In this document: one piece after another, positions 1-12,300 of the stretch
Layout of the letters: each line of letters opens with the position of its first letter
How positions within the stretch are numbered: the first letter of the stretch is position 1
Source of the DNA: Eutypella sp. D-1
Taxonomy: Eukaryota; Ascomycota; Sordariomycetes; Xylariales; Diatrypaceae
Length of the DNA: 64,000 bases
Reading direction: 5' to 3'
NCBI GenBank assembly: GCA_023313575.1
Contig: JAJTTP010000004.1
Location: forward strand, 1,674,001-1,738,000
The notes under the pieces: model-generated
The model's input: the letters and a program-made list of their open reading frames with translations, nothing else
The model's database searches: none
What the model was told of the DNA's origin: nothing
Position numbers and translations under genes: made by a program

Positions 1-3000
1 AGCGCATATACCATGCCAGCGTCAACGCCTGTCTGGCCCCGTTAGCGAGTGTCGACGGCAAGCATGTCATCACGATCGAGGGCATAGGAAACGTGAAGAA
101 ACCTCACCCAGCCCAGGAGAGGATAGCGAAATATAATGGCAGCCAGTGTGGGTTCTGTACTCCGGGTATAGTTATGAGTCTGTATGCATTGCTGCGGAAT
201 AACGACAACCCGACCGAGCACGACGTCGAGGAGGCTTTCGATGGAAACTTGTGTCGTTGTACTGGCTATCGCCCTATCTTAGACGCGGCCCAATCGTTCA
301 CGGCCAAGAGCGCCTGTGGCAAAAACACCGCGAATGGCGGTTCCGGCTGTTGCATGGAAAATGGGAACGGCGCAAATGGTGGGTGCTGCAAGAGCGAGGT
401 TCCCAGTAATGGGGAGCCAATCAAGCGGTTTACGCCACCGGGACTTATCGCGTACAACCCCGATACCGAGCTCATCTTCCCGCCAACGCTCAAGAAACAT
501 GAGTTCAAGCCCCTCGCGTTCGGGAACAAGCGTAAAACATGGTATCGGCCCGTTACTCTAGACCAGCTCCTATCAATTAAGAGCGTACACCCGAACGCCA
601 AGATCATCGGTGGCAGCACGGAGACACAGATCGAGGTTAAGTTCAAAGCGATGCAGTACCCAGTCTCAGTCTTCGTCGGCGATATTCCCGAGCTACGCCA
701 ATATGATTTCAAGGATGACTACCTGGAAATCGGCGGGAACGTAATCCTCACCGACCTTGAGAACATCTGTCAGGAAGCCATCAAGCATTATGGCGAGGCA
801 AAGGGGCAGGTGTTCCAGGCTATTCATAAACAGCTGAAGTACTTCGCGGGGCGACAGATCAGGAATGTAGGGACACCAGCCGGTAACTTGGCTACGGCAT
901 CACCTATCTCCGATCTGAATCCCGTCTTTATGGCGGCCGACTGCGTTCTGGTCGCCAAGAGCCATCGCAAAGAGACTGAAATCCCGATGTCAACGTTCTT
1001 CAGGGGGTATCGGAGAACTGCTTTGGAAGAGGATGCTATCATTGCATCCATTCGCATCCCAGTAACGCCGGAGAAGGGCGTATACTTCAGAGCGTATAAG
1101 CAGGCAAAGCGGAAAGACGACGACATCGCCATTGTCACCGGTGCACTTCATGTCAGACTGGATGAGAAGGGCACCGTCAGTTATGCCAACTTAGTGTATG
1201 GCGGTATGGCAGCATCTACCGTCGCCGCGAAGCATACGAATGAGTACCTAAAAGGCAAAATGTTTGCGCACCCGGATACCCTCGAGGGTGCGATGAACGC
1301 ACTCGAATCAGATTTTAACCTTCCATTCAACGTGCCCGGCGGTATGGCGTCTTATCGGAAAGCACTAGCTCTTAGCTTCTTCTACCGCTTTTATCACGAC
1401 GTACTCTCGGGCTTAAATGTGGAGAGCACAAACGGCGACAGCCAGGCCGTCGAGGAGCTCGAACGGGCGATATCTACCGGTTGGAAAGATCATGAGGCGA
1501 CTTCGGAGTACGTGCAGGAGTCTGTGGGGAAAGCGGCGAACCATGTCGCTGCGTTAAAGCAGACTACGGGCGAGGCGCAGTATACGGATGATATCCCGCC
1601 CTTAAAGAACGAGCTCCATGCGTCCTTGGTGTTGTCAACCCGAGCCCATGCGAAGATCAAGTCTATTGACTATTCAGCTGCGCTAGAAGTGCCAGGCGTC
1701 GTCGACGTCGTCGACAAGAACGACCTGCACAACCCCGAGGATAATAAATGGGGCGCCCCTAACTTTGACGACCTATTCCTCGTGGTGGACGAAGTTTTTA
1801 CCGCAGGGCAGCCAATCGCGATCGTCCTAGCCACCTCCAAGGCGCGAGCCGAGGAGGGCATGAGGGCGGTCAAGGTTGAGTATGAAGACCTCCCAGCTAT
1901 CTTTACGATAGAGGAGGCGATTGAGAAGGAGAGCTTCCACAATTTCTACAGGTACATCAAGCGTGGCGACACTGATGCAGGGTTCAAAAACTGCGACTAT
2001 ACCGTCAGCGGTGTGACCCGGATGGGTGGACAGGAACACTTCTACTTGGAGACAAACGCAAGTCTGGCGATACCGAAGCCTGAGGATGGCGAAATGGAAA
2101 TCTGGTCTAGTAGCCAGAATCCCACAGAAGCGTAAGTGGCCATCACTCACCTTTGTTCTAAGAAATCTTCCGGTCTGATTTACTCGTTTAGTCAGGCGTT
2201 TGCTGCCAAGGTCCTAGGCGTGCAATCTAACAAGATCACGGTCCGCGTCAAGCGGCTAGGAGGCGGTTTCGGTGGAAAAGAGACAAGGTGTGTTCTTCTG
2301 AGCACAATCATCGCCCTGGCTGCACAGAAAGTGAACCGGCCGGTGCGATGCATGCTCAATCGGGACGAGGATATGGTGATGTCTGGGCAGCGCCATCCAT
2401 TCCTCGGAAAATGGAAGGTCGGGGTCAACAAGGACGGAAAACTCCAGGCCCTTGAGCTAGACGTGTTCAACAACGCTGGGTGGTCTTTCGACCTGAGTCC
2501 CGCTGTCTGTGAGCGTGCTATGACACACTCCGACAACTGCTACTACATCCCTAATGTCCACGTCCGAGGTCGCCTATGCAAGACCAATACGATGTCAAAC
2601 ACCGCATTCCGAGGGTTCGGCGGACCACAAGGCATGTTTATCACAGAGTCCTTCATGTCGGAGGTTGCCGACCGTCTCGGAATGCCGGTTGAGAAACTTC
2701 GTGAGATCAACATGTATAAGGATGGGCAGGAGACACATTTCAACCAAAAGATCGAGGACTGGCACGTGCCCTTGATGTACAAGCAGGTGCAGGAGGAGGC
2801 GGATTACGCGAACCGCCGGAAGGAGGTGCAAGAGTTTAACCGAGCACATAAGTGGCGCAAGCGAGGGCTGGCCCTTATCCCGACCAAATTCGGCATCTCG
2901 TTCACTGCGCTATGGTTGAACCAAGCGGGAGCGCTTGTGCACATATATCACGACGGGTCGGTATTAGTGGCTCACGGCGGCACGGAGATGGGCCAGGGTC

Positions 3001-3962
3001 TGAATACGAAGATCATCACGCTGGCGGCGGAGGCGCTGGGAGTGCCAATACAAGACGTCCACATATCAGAGACGGGGACCAACACAGTTGCCAACACGTC
3101 GCCGACGGCAGCATCGGCGTCGTCTGACCTCAACGGGTACGCAGTGTGGAACGCATGCCAGCAGATCAACGAGCGATTGGCGCCATACCGGGAGAAGCTG
3201 GGCCCAGGGGCGAAGATGAAGGACCTGGCGCACGCGGCCTACTTCGACCGCGTCAACCTGAGTGCCAATGGCCATTACCGCACTCCCGAGATCGGCTACG
3301 TGTGGGGCGAGAACCGCGGCAAGCTGTTCTACTACTTCACGCAGGGGGTGACGGCGGCCGAGACCGAAGTGGACTTGCTAACGGGCACGTGGACGTGCCG
3401 GCGTGCGGACATCAAAATGGACGTGGGGCACTCGATCAACCCGTCAATCGACTACGGGCAGATCGAGGGCGCCTTCGCGCAGGGGCTGGGCTTGTTCACG
3501 ATGGAGGAGAGCCTGTGGCTGCGCAGCGGGCCGGCGGCGGGCACGCTCTTCACGCGGGGGCCGGGCGCCTACAAGATCCCCGGCTTCCGCGACGTGCCGC
3601 AGGTCCTCAACGTCAGCCTGCTCAAGGGCGTCTCCTGGGACAACCTCCGCACCATCCAGCGCTCCCGCGGCGTCGGCGAGCCCCCGCTCTTCATGGGCAG
3701 CGCCGTCTTCTTCGCTATCCGCGACGCCCTCGTCGCCGCCCGCGCCGACTACGGCGTCGTCCCCCGCCTCCTTGGTGGTGACGGCGGCTGGAACCACGCT
3801 GGCATTGGTGAGGATGCGGACGGCGACGAAGGCGATGGTCTCCTCAGACTCGAGAGCCCCGCTACCCCCGAGCGCATCCGCCTCTCGTGCGTCGACCCCA
3901 TCATGACGCGCGCAAGGGTGCTCCCTAAGGAAGGCGAGAAAAACTTCTTCGTCGCCATTTAA
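1..3962 (+). CDS. XDH: Xanthine dehydrogenase / purine hydroxylase (5' partial)
   Basis: Molybdenum hydroxylase that oxidises hypoxanthine to xanthine and xanthine to urate in purine catabolism; members of the family act in the cytosol or peroxisome. Exons run from the left edge (in frame from base 3) to 2131 and 2192-3962; the 60-bp GT...AG intron restores the motif NPTEAQAF. About 1299 residues are visible of an expected ~1350, so only about the first 50, with the plant-type 2Fe-2S cysteines, lie outside. Seen in order: second Fe-S domain (QCGFCTPG, CRCTGYRP); FAD domain (GRQIRNVGTPAGNLAT); molybdopterin domains with GGGFGGKETR, FRGFGGPQG, GTEMGQGL; and near the C-terminus RGVGEPPLF, whose Glu is the catalytic base of the family. 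The end, ARVLPKEGEKNFFVAI, matches fungal enzymes. All key motifs are intact. The next gene, on the same strand, starts about 870 bp downstream. The family is normally induced by purines and nitrogen limitation; its promoter is outside the window. Confidence 0.97.
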
Positions 3963-4831
3963 ACGACAGAAGAATAGGCTGCGCTAGGTCTAGATGAAAG
4001 ATTCAGGGTTTCTTTGCCTCTCTCTCTCTCTCTCGCTCTTTTGGTTCTTCTTTTTGGACTTTATGTTGGAATTTGACAACGAATAACTGGCCTCTTTAAA
4101 GCAGCATATGCATAGCATTTCTTTTTTGTCACAGACTTCATAACTCGCATAGCTCTTGCGGAAACACACAATCACATTTTGATCTGGCATATTTGACAGC
4201 AATGAAATGACCTTCTCTCGTATTATCTCTGGCGGCGCTTATCACTGAGCTACGATGTAACTACATTCCCCGTATGAAACTGATTACCTAGGCTTGCTAG
4301 GTAGGTTCGATATCGCCTATATTTACGAATATCCATCAGCGAGCCAGGCAATCGGGTAATAGGAGAGGGGGGTAGACCGTAGACGGAAGAAAATCAGTCT
4401 ATCGAACCCCACATCGCCTATCCGGACCGGGAGGTCTCGGCATTAACGTTCACCACCATTAGCACCATTAGCGATAGTATTATAGCGGATAAGGTGGGGA
4501 GAGCGGCGAATGACGTCGGATTATGTGATTTCGTTCGTGATTTTTTGAGAGTTCAAATCGGTATCGCGACGTACTCATATCTGCTATAATATTCATTCAA
4601 GCTAGGAGAGTACTGCGCGAGATCCGGTATTACTACAGGCGGCTTAATTATAGTTGCATTTAGCGGCTTTAATGTTCGCCGGCATCACCGTGACTATAGC
4701 TTGAGACTGAGAGCTGACGGCAAGTAAGGAGGTGCGTACTCTTATCATGCATAGACTTTGGGAAATCTAACGCTGAGATCCGAAAACGCAGAGCCTGAGA
4801 ACACATCTCCAGGAAATCCAGGAGTCCCAGA
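3963..4831. other. Intergenic region
   Basis: No coding signal. A CT-dinucleotide tract near 4017-4040 lies just after the xanthine dehydrogenase stop and probably belongs to its 3' UTR. The rest is AT-rich DNA with TACCTAGG/CTAGGTA-like words at about 4285-4305, and it should hold the promoter of the NmrA-like gene. Confidence 0.6.
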
Positions 4832-5863
4832 ATGCCAGAAACGATAGCCATACTCGGGGCCTCAGGCAAACTAGGCGGCGCGACGCTCTCAGCGCTACTC
4901 GCGCACGACCTAGCGCCCGCGCGGTCCATCGTGGCGCTGACGTCGTCGCAGCCGGGGTCCGAGAAGTGGGCGGCGCTCGCGGCGCGGTTTGAAGGCGTGG
5001 AGGTGCGGCACGCGCGGTTCGAGGACGGCGGGACCCTCGAGCGCGCCCTGCGCGGCGTGCATACATTCTTCCTGGTCTCGACTCCGGACATCGCGCTCGA
5101 CTTCGCCGACGACCACGGTAACCCTCTCGGTCCCGGCCGCGACGCCCACCACCGCGTTGCCATCGACGCCGCGCGCCGCGCCGGCGTCCGCCGCCTCGTG
5201 TACTCCAGCCTTGCGTTCGCGTTCGCGCCGGCGGCCGGCACGAGTGACCCCGTCGGAGGCGAGAGTAAGGCCGGCGTTATGCGCGCACATCTGCGCACCG
5301 AGGCGTACCTGCGGCAGGTCCGCGGTACGGAGGCCGGCGCCGTGCTCAGCGAGATCGTGGCGGTGCGTGAGGGTCTGTACAGCGAGTCCTGGCCCCTGTA
5401 CCTGGGGTACTTCGCGCGGACGGGCGCAGATGACGATAGGACAACAGTCCGGCTTGCGGGAGATGGCGGCGTCTGCTGGACGGCAATCCCGGACCTTGGG
5501 ATAGCCAATGCGATCATCCTCACTGCGCCGCCCGGCACCTACGAGGGGTATCGGGCCTTCTACCTCAGCACGCGGCCCGCCGCCGCGAAGACCATGCGGG
5601 AGGTGGCGGCGCTGGTCGCCGAGGCCAGGGGCAAGGAGGTCGCTGTCGAAATTGTCGGCGCCCAGGAGCACGTCAGGCATTATGTGGAGGATAGGGGCCT
5701 TCCAGCACCCGCCGTCAGGTGGTGGGCTAGCACGTACGCGGCGCTCGAGGACGGGGAATGCGTCGTGGACGATCCCACGTTGGAGGAGATGCTGGCGAGG
5801 GTCGGAAAGACGCCAACGCCTTTTGAGGACACGGTCAAGGCCATGGTAAAGCGATGCACTTGA
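4832..5863 (+). CDS. NmrA-like NAD(P)-binding oxidoreductase / regulator
   Basis: Single-exon 343-residue protein of the atypical short-chain dehydrogenase group (NmrA-like, also related to azoreductase/quinone reductase-like proteins). The N-terminus has the dinucleotide-binding glycine motif ILGASGKLGGATL (about residues 6-18). It is followed by a segment FFLVSTPD typical of strand 4 of the Rossmann fold, and by RLVYSSLAF around residues 125-133. The usual YxxxK catalytic pair is not evident, which fits the NmrA class, whose members act either as reductases or as redox-sensing binding proteins. The start at 4832 places the glycine motif at the expected distance, and no introns are needed. 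High GC and strong third-position bias support expression. It is convergent with the DUF3140 gene, whose stop is about 230 bp away. The substrate or partner cannot be inferred from sequence. Confidence 0.86.
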   Translation: MPETIAILGASGKLGGATLSALLAHDLAPARSIVALTSSQPGSEKWAALAARFEGVEVRHARFEDGGTLERALRGVHTFFLVSTPDIALDFADDHGNPLGPGRDAHHRVAIDAARRAGVRRLVYSSLAFAFAPAAGTSDPVGGESKAGVMRAHLRTEAYLRQVRGTEAGAVLSEIVAVREGLYSESWPLYLGYFARTGADDDRTTVRLAGDGGVCWTAIPDLGIANAIILTAPPGTYEGYRAFYLSTRPAAAKTMREVAALVAEARGKEVAVEIVGAQEHVRHYVEDRGLPAPAVRWWASTYAALEDGECVVDDPTLEEMLARVGKTPTPFEDTVKAMVKRCT

Positions 5864-6096
5864 AATTATAATTCATTGGTTCTTATACCGGAACCCAATC
5901 TCTGGCCAGTCGAATATACAAACCAATATCACTTATCGCGGTCGGCGATCGGATCAGCGCTCGCATGCAATCAATCGCCCATCATTCAAGTCTAACACCG
6001 ATGCAACTTTTAGCTTCCTATTGAACCATTCCTACTTTCCATTCTCCTCACGAATTATCATAAGTTACAGTATTCCCGCTGCCTCTGATGAACTGG

Positions 6097-6666
6097 TTAA
6101 GCACGAGCGGGATCGTGGCCCCAGTTCTTGAGGCTGCGCGCGCTTCTGCTCTCTGGGTCTCGCTTGGCCTTATCTTCCTGGGCGAGATGGCGCTTGCAGT
6201 ATGCGACGACGCGGCGCATGTGGTCGACATCATCGTCATCGTAAGCCTCGGGGTCCTTCTGCGGGTTCTTCTCCAATATGTTTATGATCTTGCGGCCGCT
6301 TAATGTAAGAACGGTGACCGAGAGGTCGGAGCATGTCAGTAACAGGACTGTCGATACTCTAGGCGATGGGGTATATGGATTTATCAGAGTAGATGGGCAT
6401 TTATATTGGGATGGAGGAATGGAAGCCGACAGGGAGAGCAAATAAACGCATTGGCTTACCTTTCATGCCCAATCGTTTCCCCTGAGCCGTCTGACTTACT
6501 CCAACCTGCGTCCTCCGACGATTCTTCCTTAAGCCAGTCCTTGAGATCCGAGGCCGACATATTGACGAGGTCGTTGAATTCCCTGTGTAACTATATTTAG
6601 CGATATAGCCAGCGGAACCATTGCGAGGCAAGCTTACTCGATAACCGTCTGCTTGTCTTTCACCAT
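6097..6666 (-). CDS. DUF3140 family small protein (three exons)
   Basis: Reconstructed on the minus strand from exons 6638-6666, 6460-6582 and 6097-6298, with introns of 55 bp (6583-6637) and 161 bp (6299-6459), all GT...AG and all in phase. The product is 117 residues. It begins MVKDKQTVIEEFNDLV, continues SASDLKDWLKEESSED and GETIGHESGRKIINIL, and ends with HMRRVVAYCKRHLAQE and SARSLKNWGHDPARA. I recognise this architecture (SxxDLxxWL, GxxSGRKI, MRKVVxYCKRH, SLKNWGHD) as the DUF3140 family, found in bacteria and fungi; the molecular function is unknown. The length matches the family. The 29-nt first exon makes this gene easy to miss, because no single reading frame covers it. It converges on the NmrA-like gene. 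Confidence 0.86.
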
Positions 6667-7511
6667 CTTGATGAGTCAATACTGTTGATAGGTGTTTGCG
6701 AAACCAATAAAATCTGCTGTCTATGTAATTCTAGTAAGAACGATCGTGGGCATTTTCAGATGTTCTGGCGATAGCCTAAATACTTTCAAGCCATGCCACG
6801 AGTCATCTCTTTGTTGATCAAGCTAGGTCCGTACTGACGCGTAGAATCTCGGTCGGCATCAAAGACGTCATGACTAGGTAAGCTAAGACATTGTCATCCA
6901 CCATTAGGTCAACCCGAATAGAACCCATAGTCAAATAGGGAAAGGAAGAATAATATGGCCATATGAAAGAGTCTTCACCAGTCTCAGCTCGAACATGACA
7001 CCAAGTATGCTCATGATATTGTGAAGCCAGTAGGTATATTTTATGAGTTTAGCGTGCTACACTAACAAGTGCAATTTATGCATGCAAGCCGGCCATACGA
7101 AAGCAATTGCAAGATGCGAACCGTGAGGTGCTAATCCAGCTCCGAAAAGCCACTACATACATGCAGTATAAGCCGGCATAGCTACGCCACCTTTATCGCC
7201 AGCTGCTTGCGCCCCATCTTTGCTCCAGAAGGACCAGAAGAGACCTCGAGGGCTATAACGAAGAGATGGGCCAATTACTTCGCGTCCGACACGACAGGAC
7301 AGCCCGTGGTCGTCAATTTCCTAGTGGTATGGGTATGGCGAGAACTCAGCGAAGACTGCAGTCGATGTTGACATCGTGCCTCGTCCCGCGGCCCACGTCA
7401 TCGCGGCGGCGCCGAATAAACCTCGTCATGTCCTCAGGAATCACCATGAACGAGGTCGTGAATCGCATATCTAGGAAACCATCTCCGCCCGTTAGGCAGT
7501 CAGTCAGCTTA
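6667..7511. other. Intergenic region
   Basis: Moderately AT-rich, with no convincing open reading frame and no repeat worth naming. It contains the promoter of the DUF3140 gene (minus strand) and the 3' flank of the secreted-protein gene. Confidence 0.55.
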
Positions 7512-8512
7512 TCAGTGTCCTAACCGAGCTTTCATCCTCTCTCGGCAGTCTTCAATAGGGAGGAAGATATCACGAAGATCAAGTAGTTTAGGGGGTTGGA
7601 AGGGACACTCACGCAACCAGTTGATACCGCCGCTCTCATACTTCTTATCCATAGCCCAGCACTCGCCCCAGACCATAGACCATGAGTCTCCCAGCGTCCA
7701 TCCTACGTCGTGCTGCCAATCCGCACAAGCCTCTTCTGCGTTGTTCTTGTATCTGTTCATCGCCATCCACCGCCAGTCAGCCAAGTTCTAATTTTGCGAG
7801 TTGCCAATCTCGCCATGTTGCCCTTCCAGGGAATAGAAAAGGAAAAGTACAAAACACCGCTACGCAGGAAGGCTAGGCCAGCGGCCAGCCGTTTCTAATG
7901 AAACCCAAGGCGCAGAGTACATGAAAATGATGGGCCACAACGAGGCCGCGAAATAGATACATAGGGAGAGGATTGAATTACAGAGCGAAACCGAAAGAAC
8001 CATCTCTGGCGAAGGAGGGGGGGGGGGGGGTGGCAGAAGGGCATGCGAGGCATAGTGCGCTGAAATAACACATCTTATACTCACCTACGCACCCACCACT
8101 CCGGCGGGATCTGTATGATCCACTGGTAGAAGAAGACCTTATACCAAAGACCGCAGGCGCTATCGCCAGGGAGCTCGTCGCGTCCGAGTAAGCGCGCGCC
8201 GCGCGTCCAGTGACCGATCCAGGATCCCAGCGCCGTCGTGTTGGCGTCCATGTCGACTCCGTGGCCGTGGCCATGTGCCAGCTTCTTCGGGTCCGTGACC
8301 CGGTGCGTCGGGAGCCTGCGGCCCGCGGTCAAATTGACGACCCCCGGCTCCGGCCCCACTATGTCGTCGTGGCCGATGTCGGCGTCAAACACCCGGTGGA
8401 TCGACACCGGCTGCGGTGATTCTGCCAGCGTGTCGTTTCCGCGCGTAGGTGCCGTGTTTGCCGGTGGAGCGAGCCCGAGGGCAAGCAGGACGAAGGTGGA
8501 GAGATTTCGCAT
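7512..8512 (-). CDS. Predicted secreted protein of unknown function
   Basis: The start at 8512 gives MRNLSTFVLLALGLAPPANTA, a good signal peptide, so the product is probably secreted. Exon 1 is 8085-8512, ending IQIPPEWWVRR before a consensus GTGAGT donor. Exon 2 starts at 7752 after AACAG, with a CTGAC branch site about 25 nt upstream, and continues YKNNAEEACADWQHDVGW. This intron is long for the window (332 bp) and holds a 14-base G run (8017-8030). A further 63-bp GT...AG segment (7550-7612) may be an intron; splicing or keeping it preserves frame, so the C-terminus has two forms before the stop at 7512. Visible traits are a His/Gly stretch (AHGHGHGVDMD), an N-glycosylation motif NTT, many Trp residues and a few Cys (CGLW, CADW, ECWAM). 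I do not recognise the family; effector, wall or enzyme-like roles are all possible. Confidence 0.55.
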
Positions 8513-9312
8513 CGTAGTTGGCCTCACCGTTACGTGATCTCCGTCTATCGATGATCGACCTAGCAATTCCGCGAGTTGATAGTGGGCATGAGCTAGAAGA
8601 TACGAGGTAGGATGTTTGTGTCGTTTATATCGATGATGTACGCCTTTCTGGCGGTCTTACACAACTACTGTCTCTCTATGTTAGGTGGTGGGCTTATGAG
8701 GATAGAGTGCAGGATGCTGGGGGTCGAAGGAAGGACAATGTGCACAGCAAGCAGATGAGGAAAGCTCTATGGGCAGCGACCAGGCACCCTCTCTATCGGC
8801 CTCCCAGAACCATAGGGCCGGATTGCTCATTCCATCTTGAGTTTAAGCTCACGGCTACTTTATCATACAACGCGTGGAATTGCATAATTCCGGTTTTTGG
8901 CTTTCTTGAGCGTGAGTTTGGGATCTGAACTATAACCTACTTTTCTGGTGATTCTGCATCCGCAGTTTTCTTATAACTTTAACTATATTACTGGGAATTA
9001 GCATAGCATCCGCCTAGGACACATTCAGGTATCGCGACATAATCGGTAGCTGTTCTCGAGTTAATGAAATGTCATCACGTTACATTCCTTACCATCGCCG
9101 TCGACCCCGGCACGATGGCTTCTCTCGCAATTCAACCCGAGCAACCCTTATAACCACCTTCGTCCTTGAAATCTCCATACATTAAACACATATATCGGTG
9201 GATTCAACCACACAATGAGGCATGCTACACTAGGCCTGAGCGACTAAGCAGCACACGGCGAGCAGCACGTAGTGTAGGGACTCGGGCCAGGGCGACGCGC
9301 GGAGTTCAGTAA
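8513..9312. other. Intergenic region
   Basis: No coding signal seen on either strand. It serves as promoter for the secreted-protein gene and 3' flank of the Spo22/Zip4 gene. Confidence 0.55.
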
Positions 9313-12300
9313 TTAGTCCCACTTGATCTTCTCGCAGCGCTCCTGGAGCATCCTCTCCATCTTCCCGCCGTCTCGGAAGTAGTGGGCCATGGTGAGCGCG
9401 AGCCCGACCCATTTCTTGGACAGCGACGCGTGGTTTCCGGCATGGAGGTCGAGGCCATGGTTGAACGCTGTGGCAATGAACCACTCCAACTCGACGGGTG
9501 GGAAGGACCCTTCGGCCTGAGCTTTGAATTAGTTCCGGATTCACATTGGTTGCCAGGCGATACTATGGAGCGACCAGGGCGCGTCTTACTTCAATCTCTC
9601 TCTTCACTGTATCACAAATTTCCTCCATCACGGCGACCGATTGCTCCAGTGGACCGGCGAGCGTCAGCTGTAACATGCATCGCATATACTTCGCGATCTT
9701 GGCCTTGTCGAATGACTCGAGAGCCCATAGCTCGTTGATGATGGTACGAAGTGTTGACGAGAGTACTTGTGCAGCCAAGTCAGCTTGTCTCCCATCGACG
9801 GAGTCCTTTCAAAATACTACCTTGAGATGGAGCAGACCGGGCCCTCATTAGGGAATCAGCCATCGCTTTCAGCGCATCCTTATCTTCGCAAGTCCGCACT
9901 CGATGTACAATTCCTCCCAAGTCATCCTATGACTTAAGAGAGATAGCGGCCTCAAAATCGAAAACCAGCAGTGTCGCTAACTTCATGCGGAGATCGTTCT
10001 TGCACATGTCGTCCAACTTGGCCAGTCTCTCCTCGAACTCGTCATCGAACTTCTTGATGTGCTGACGCATTTCGAGATAATTTTGGAGTTGTACCTCGAT
10101 ATTGTCTTCTGCGCGCGCCAAAGCCAGCAGCCCGGCAGCGGTCATGAAGTTGCAGAACATCCTGCGCAAGGCTATATCTCCAAGGCTCTGTTCTCCGATG
10201 TCTTCCGGGTATCTGGAGATCATACCGAGGCAGCACCGCAGTATTCGGACCAAATATACGGGTTGCCAAGAAGATACATTTTCAAGGCCTATATTGTAAG
10301 CATTCTTACAAAACCAGTCCAATTCCTGCACCGTGAAGAACCTTTCTCCCTGCCTGTTCCGTATATCTTGGCGGATCATCGCCTCCGCTGTGTCATGTTA
10401 ACTTAACAAGAAACAGTCAAGGAAGGTGGGGTCTTACCTCTCTCGAATGTTCGGCATAGGCTGTCCGCTCCATCAGGGTTGCTCAGGGTTTTCACTTGGA
10501 GGCGTATAAGAGTGCGGAGTAATGCAGGGAAGTGAATTGGACTGGATGAGCTGAATTCGTATTTTGCGGACAAGAGATTCAAACTCTTGACTGTCTGGAC
10601 TTGATCTCCTACGCTTCGGGCATCTAAACAACAAGCATATAGATACTGCGGGTCATCTGGAGACTGCTCAGCGAAGCGTTCCAGGCATTCCGAGGCCAGC
10701 TCGTGATCACCAGTCCTCAAAGCGAGCTTGAAAGCTAAGTACAAAGTCAATGGCTCGTTTCGAGTCGCTTGACTCATTGAGCGGAAGACGTCGGTGGCCT
10801 CATCGAACTTGTTCTGTTCAAGGAGACAGAGAAGCAGTTTTCTGCACATTTTAGCCAAAGATATCAAGTTCAGTGAGTTACTGATGGAATGCATACCGCT
10901 CAAGTTTTGCCCTGTTTGGTGTACTACCTTGCTCGAGGGCCTGATGCAAAGCTACTTGGCACCATCTCTTGGCTGGCTCAAATTGCTTGCGAGCAAACAA
11001 GTGACTGACCTTACCCCAGATGATCTGATGAATGTTAGTAAAGCGCATACAAAATCATAGCCCGGTTGGGGACCAACTGCCTGGACAGCTTCAGATGCTG
11101 TACCACTAAGTCGTTGTTGAGCGGCATCGCCCATCACATCAAGAATCCTTGCAAACACCCACATAGAATCCGAGGTGTCTTCCAGACCGATCGCCATTTG
11201 CGCACGAAAGACAATGGCCTTTTCCACCCAATCTTGGTGATGCGAAGATAGCACTCGAGAATCAAAGAAATGATCGAGCACATCACAAGCCAGTGTCGGG
11301 TTCCTTTGGCTCAGGATACGCAGATGATGCATAGCGATCTTGAAAGTGGTGTCGGAGAAATCCGTCCTCCTCATCAGTCGACGGAGGACATCTGCGAAAG
11401 CGTTGCTGTCGAAGACCTCGGCGGGAGCCTTGAGCAGTAATTCCAGGCGGAGTAAGAGGACCGTCAATTTGTCTCCGAGCTCAGACTCCATGTAAGCGAT
11501 CAAATTTTCAGCCTTTTCAAAGCCATCATTCGAGCCGCTTTCCATATGCGCGTTAATCAGGGCCTGAGATATCGCCAGTCTGAGCTCGACGGCCTCCCTT
11601 GTCAATTGGTCGAGTTCACGGGAATTAATAACCTCGTAAGACCTCTCTAGCCATTTAACTGCCAGAGAATAGTCTTTCTTCACTACCAAGCTGTTCCCAA
11701 TCTCATACAATGCATCAGCGAAAAGTTCCACATGGGGGATACCCATGGCGTCTTTGAGCTCCTCCGCTTTACTGTAGATGTGGTCCGAAACGTCGAGGCG
11801 GTCATCCTTCCAAGACTAGGGAGTGCGTGAGCTAGTAGACATCAATGCACAATTGTGTGACCTACCCAGACCATGCGGAGGATTTGACACTCTGATTCGA
11901 GCTTGGTACACTCCTGTAACCCGTCTTCTGGCAGAGCGTGTGACGGCTCCTCCATGCGAGTTTTATAATCCATCGCGCTCTGTAGCAAGAGGCGCGCAAA
12001 CTTAAGCTCCTGTGCCTCTGATGGAGGGTCAGCAGCCGTCCGACTGGACAGATGGAACTGCATATTTCTCGACTAACCAATACAGTATCGACTAGCCTTG
12101 ATAGCTAGCTTCGCGAGGAGCATCATGGCACCCGGCTCGATGTTGTCACCATCTCGGGCCAGTGCGACGACGTAGAAGGAAAACGTACGGGCGAGGACGA
12201 TAAGCTTGGTCCTCGCAGGCGGCATGGTCTCGGCTTCCTGGTTCTGGCGGAAGAGCTTCGTACATAGGTTCCAGAGGTCAGTGCCGGCACTGTCCAGGTT

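Noticed and set aside
3146..3906. Overlapping plus-strand frames of 211 and 167 codons in the xanthine dehydrogenase 3' part
   Set aside because: They are Arg/Ala/Pro-rich shadows of GC-rich coding sequence in the wrong frames.
4541..4580. tRNA-like word AGAGTTCAAATCGG
   Set aside because: No A-box or pairing arms at the right distance.
8084..8274. Alternative coding reading through the long intron of the secreted-protein gene (ALCLACPSATPPPP)
   Set aside because: It includes the G/C homopolymer and soon stops. The donor GTGAGT plus a CTGAC branch site and AACAG acceptor gives a better continuation.
9875..9985. A short intron that would remove the TAG in the Spo22/Zip4 gene
   Set aside because: The only GT...AG pair near the stop (55 nt) breaks the frame and deletes the family-like TLLVFDFEAAISLKS segment.
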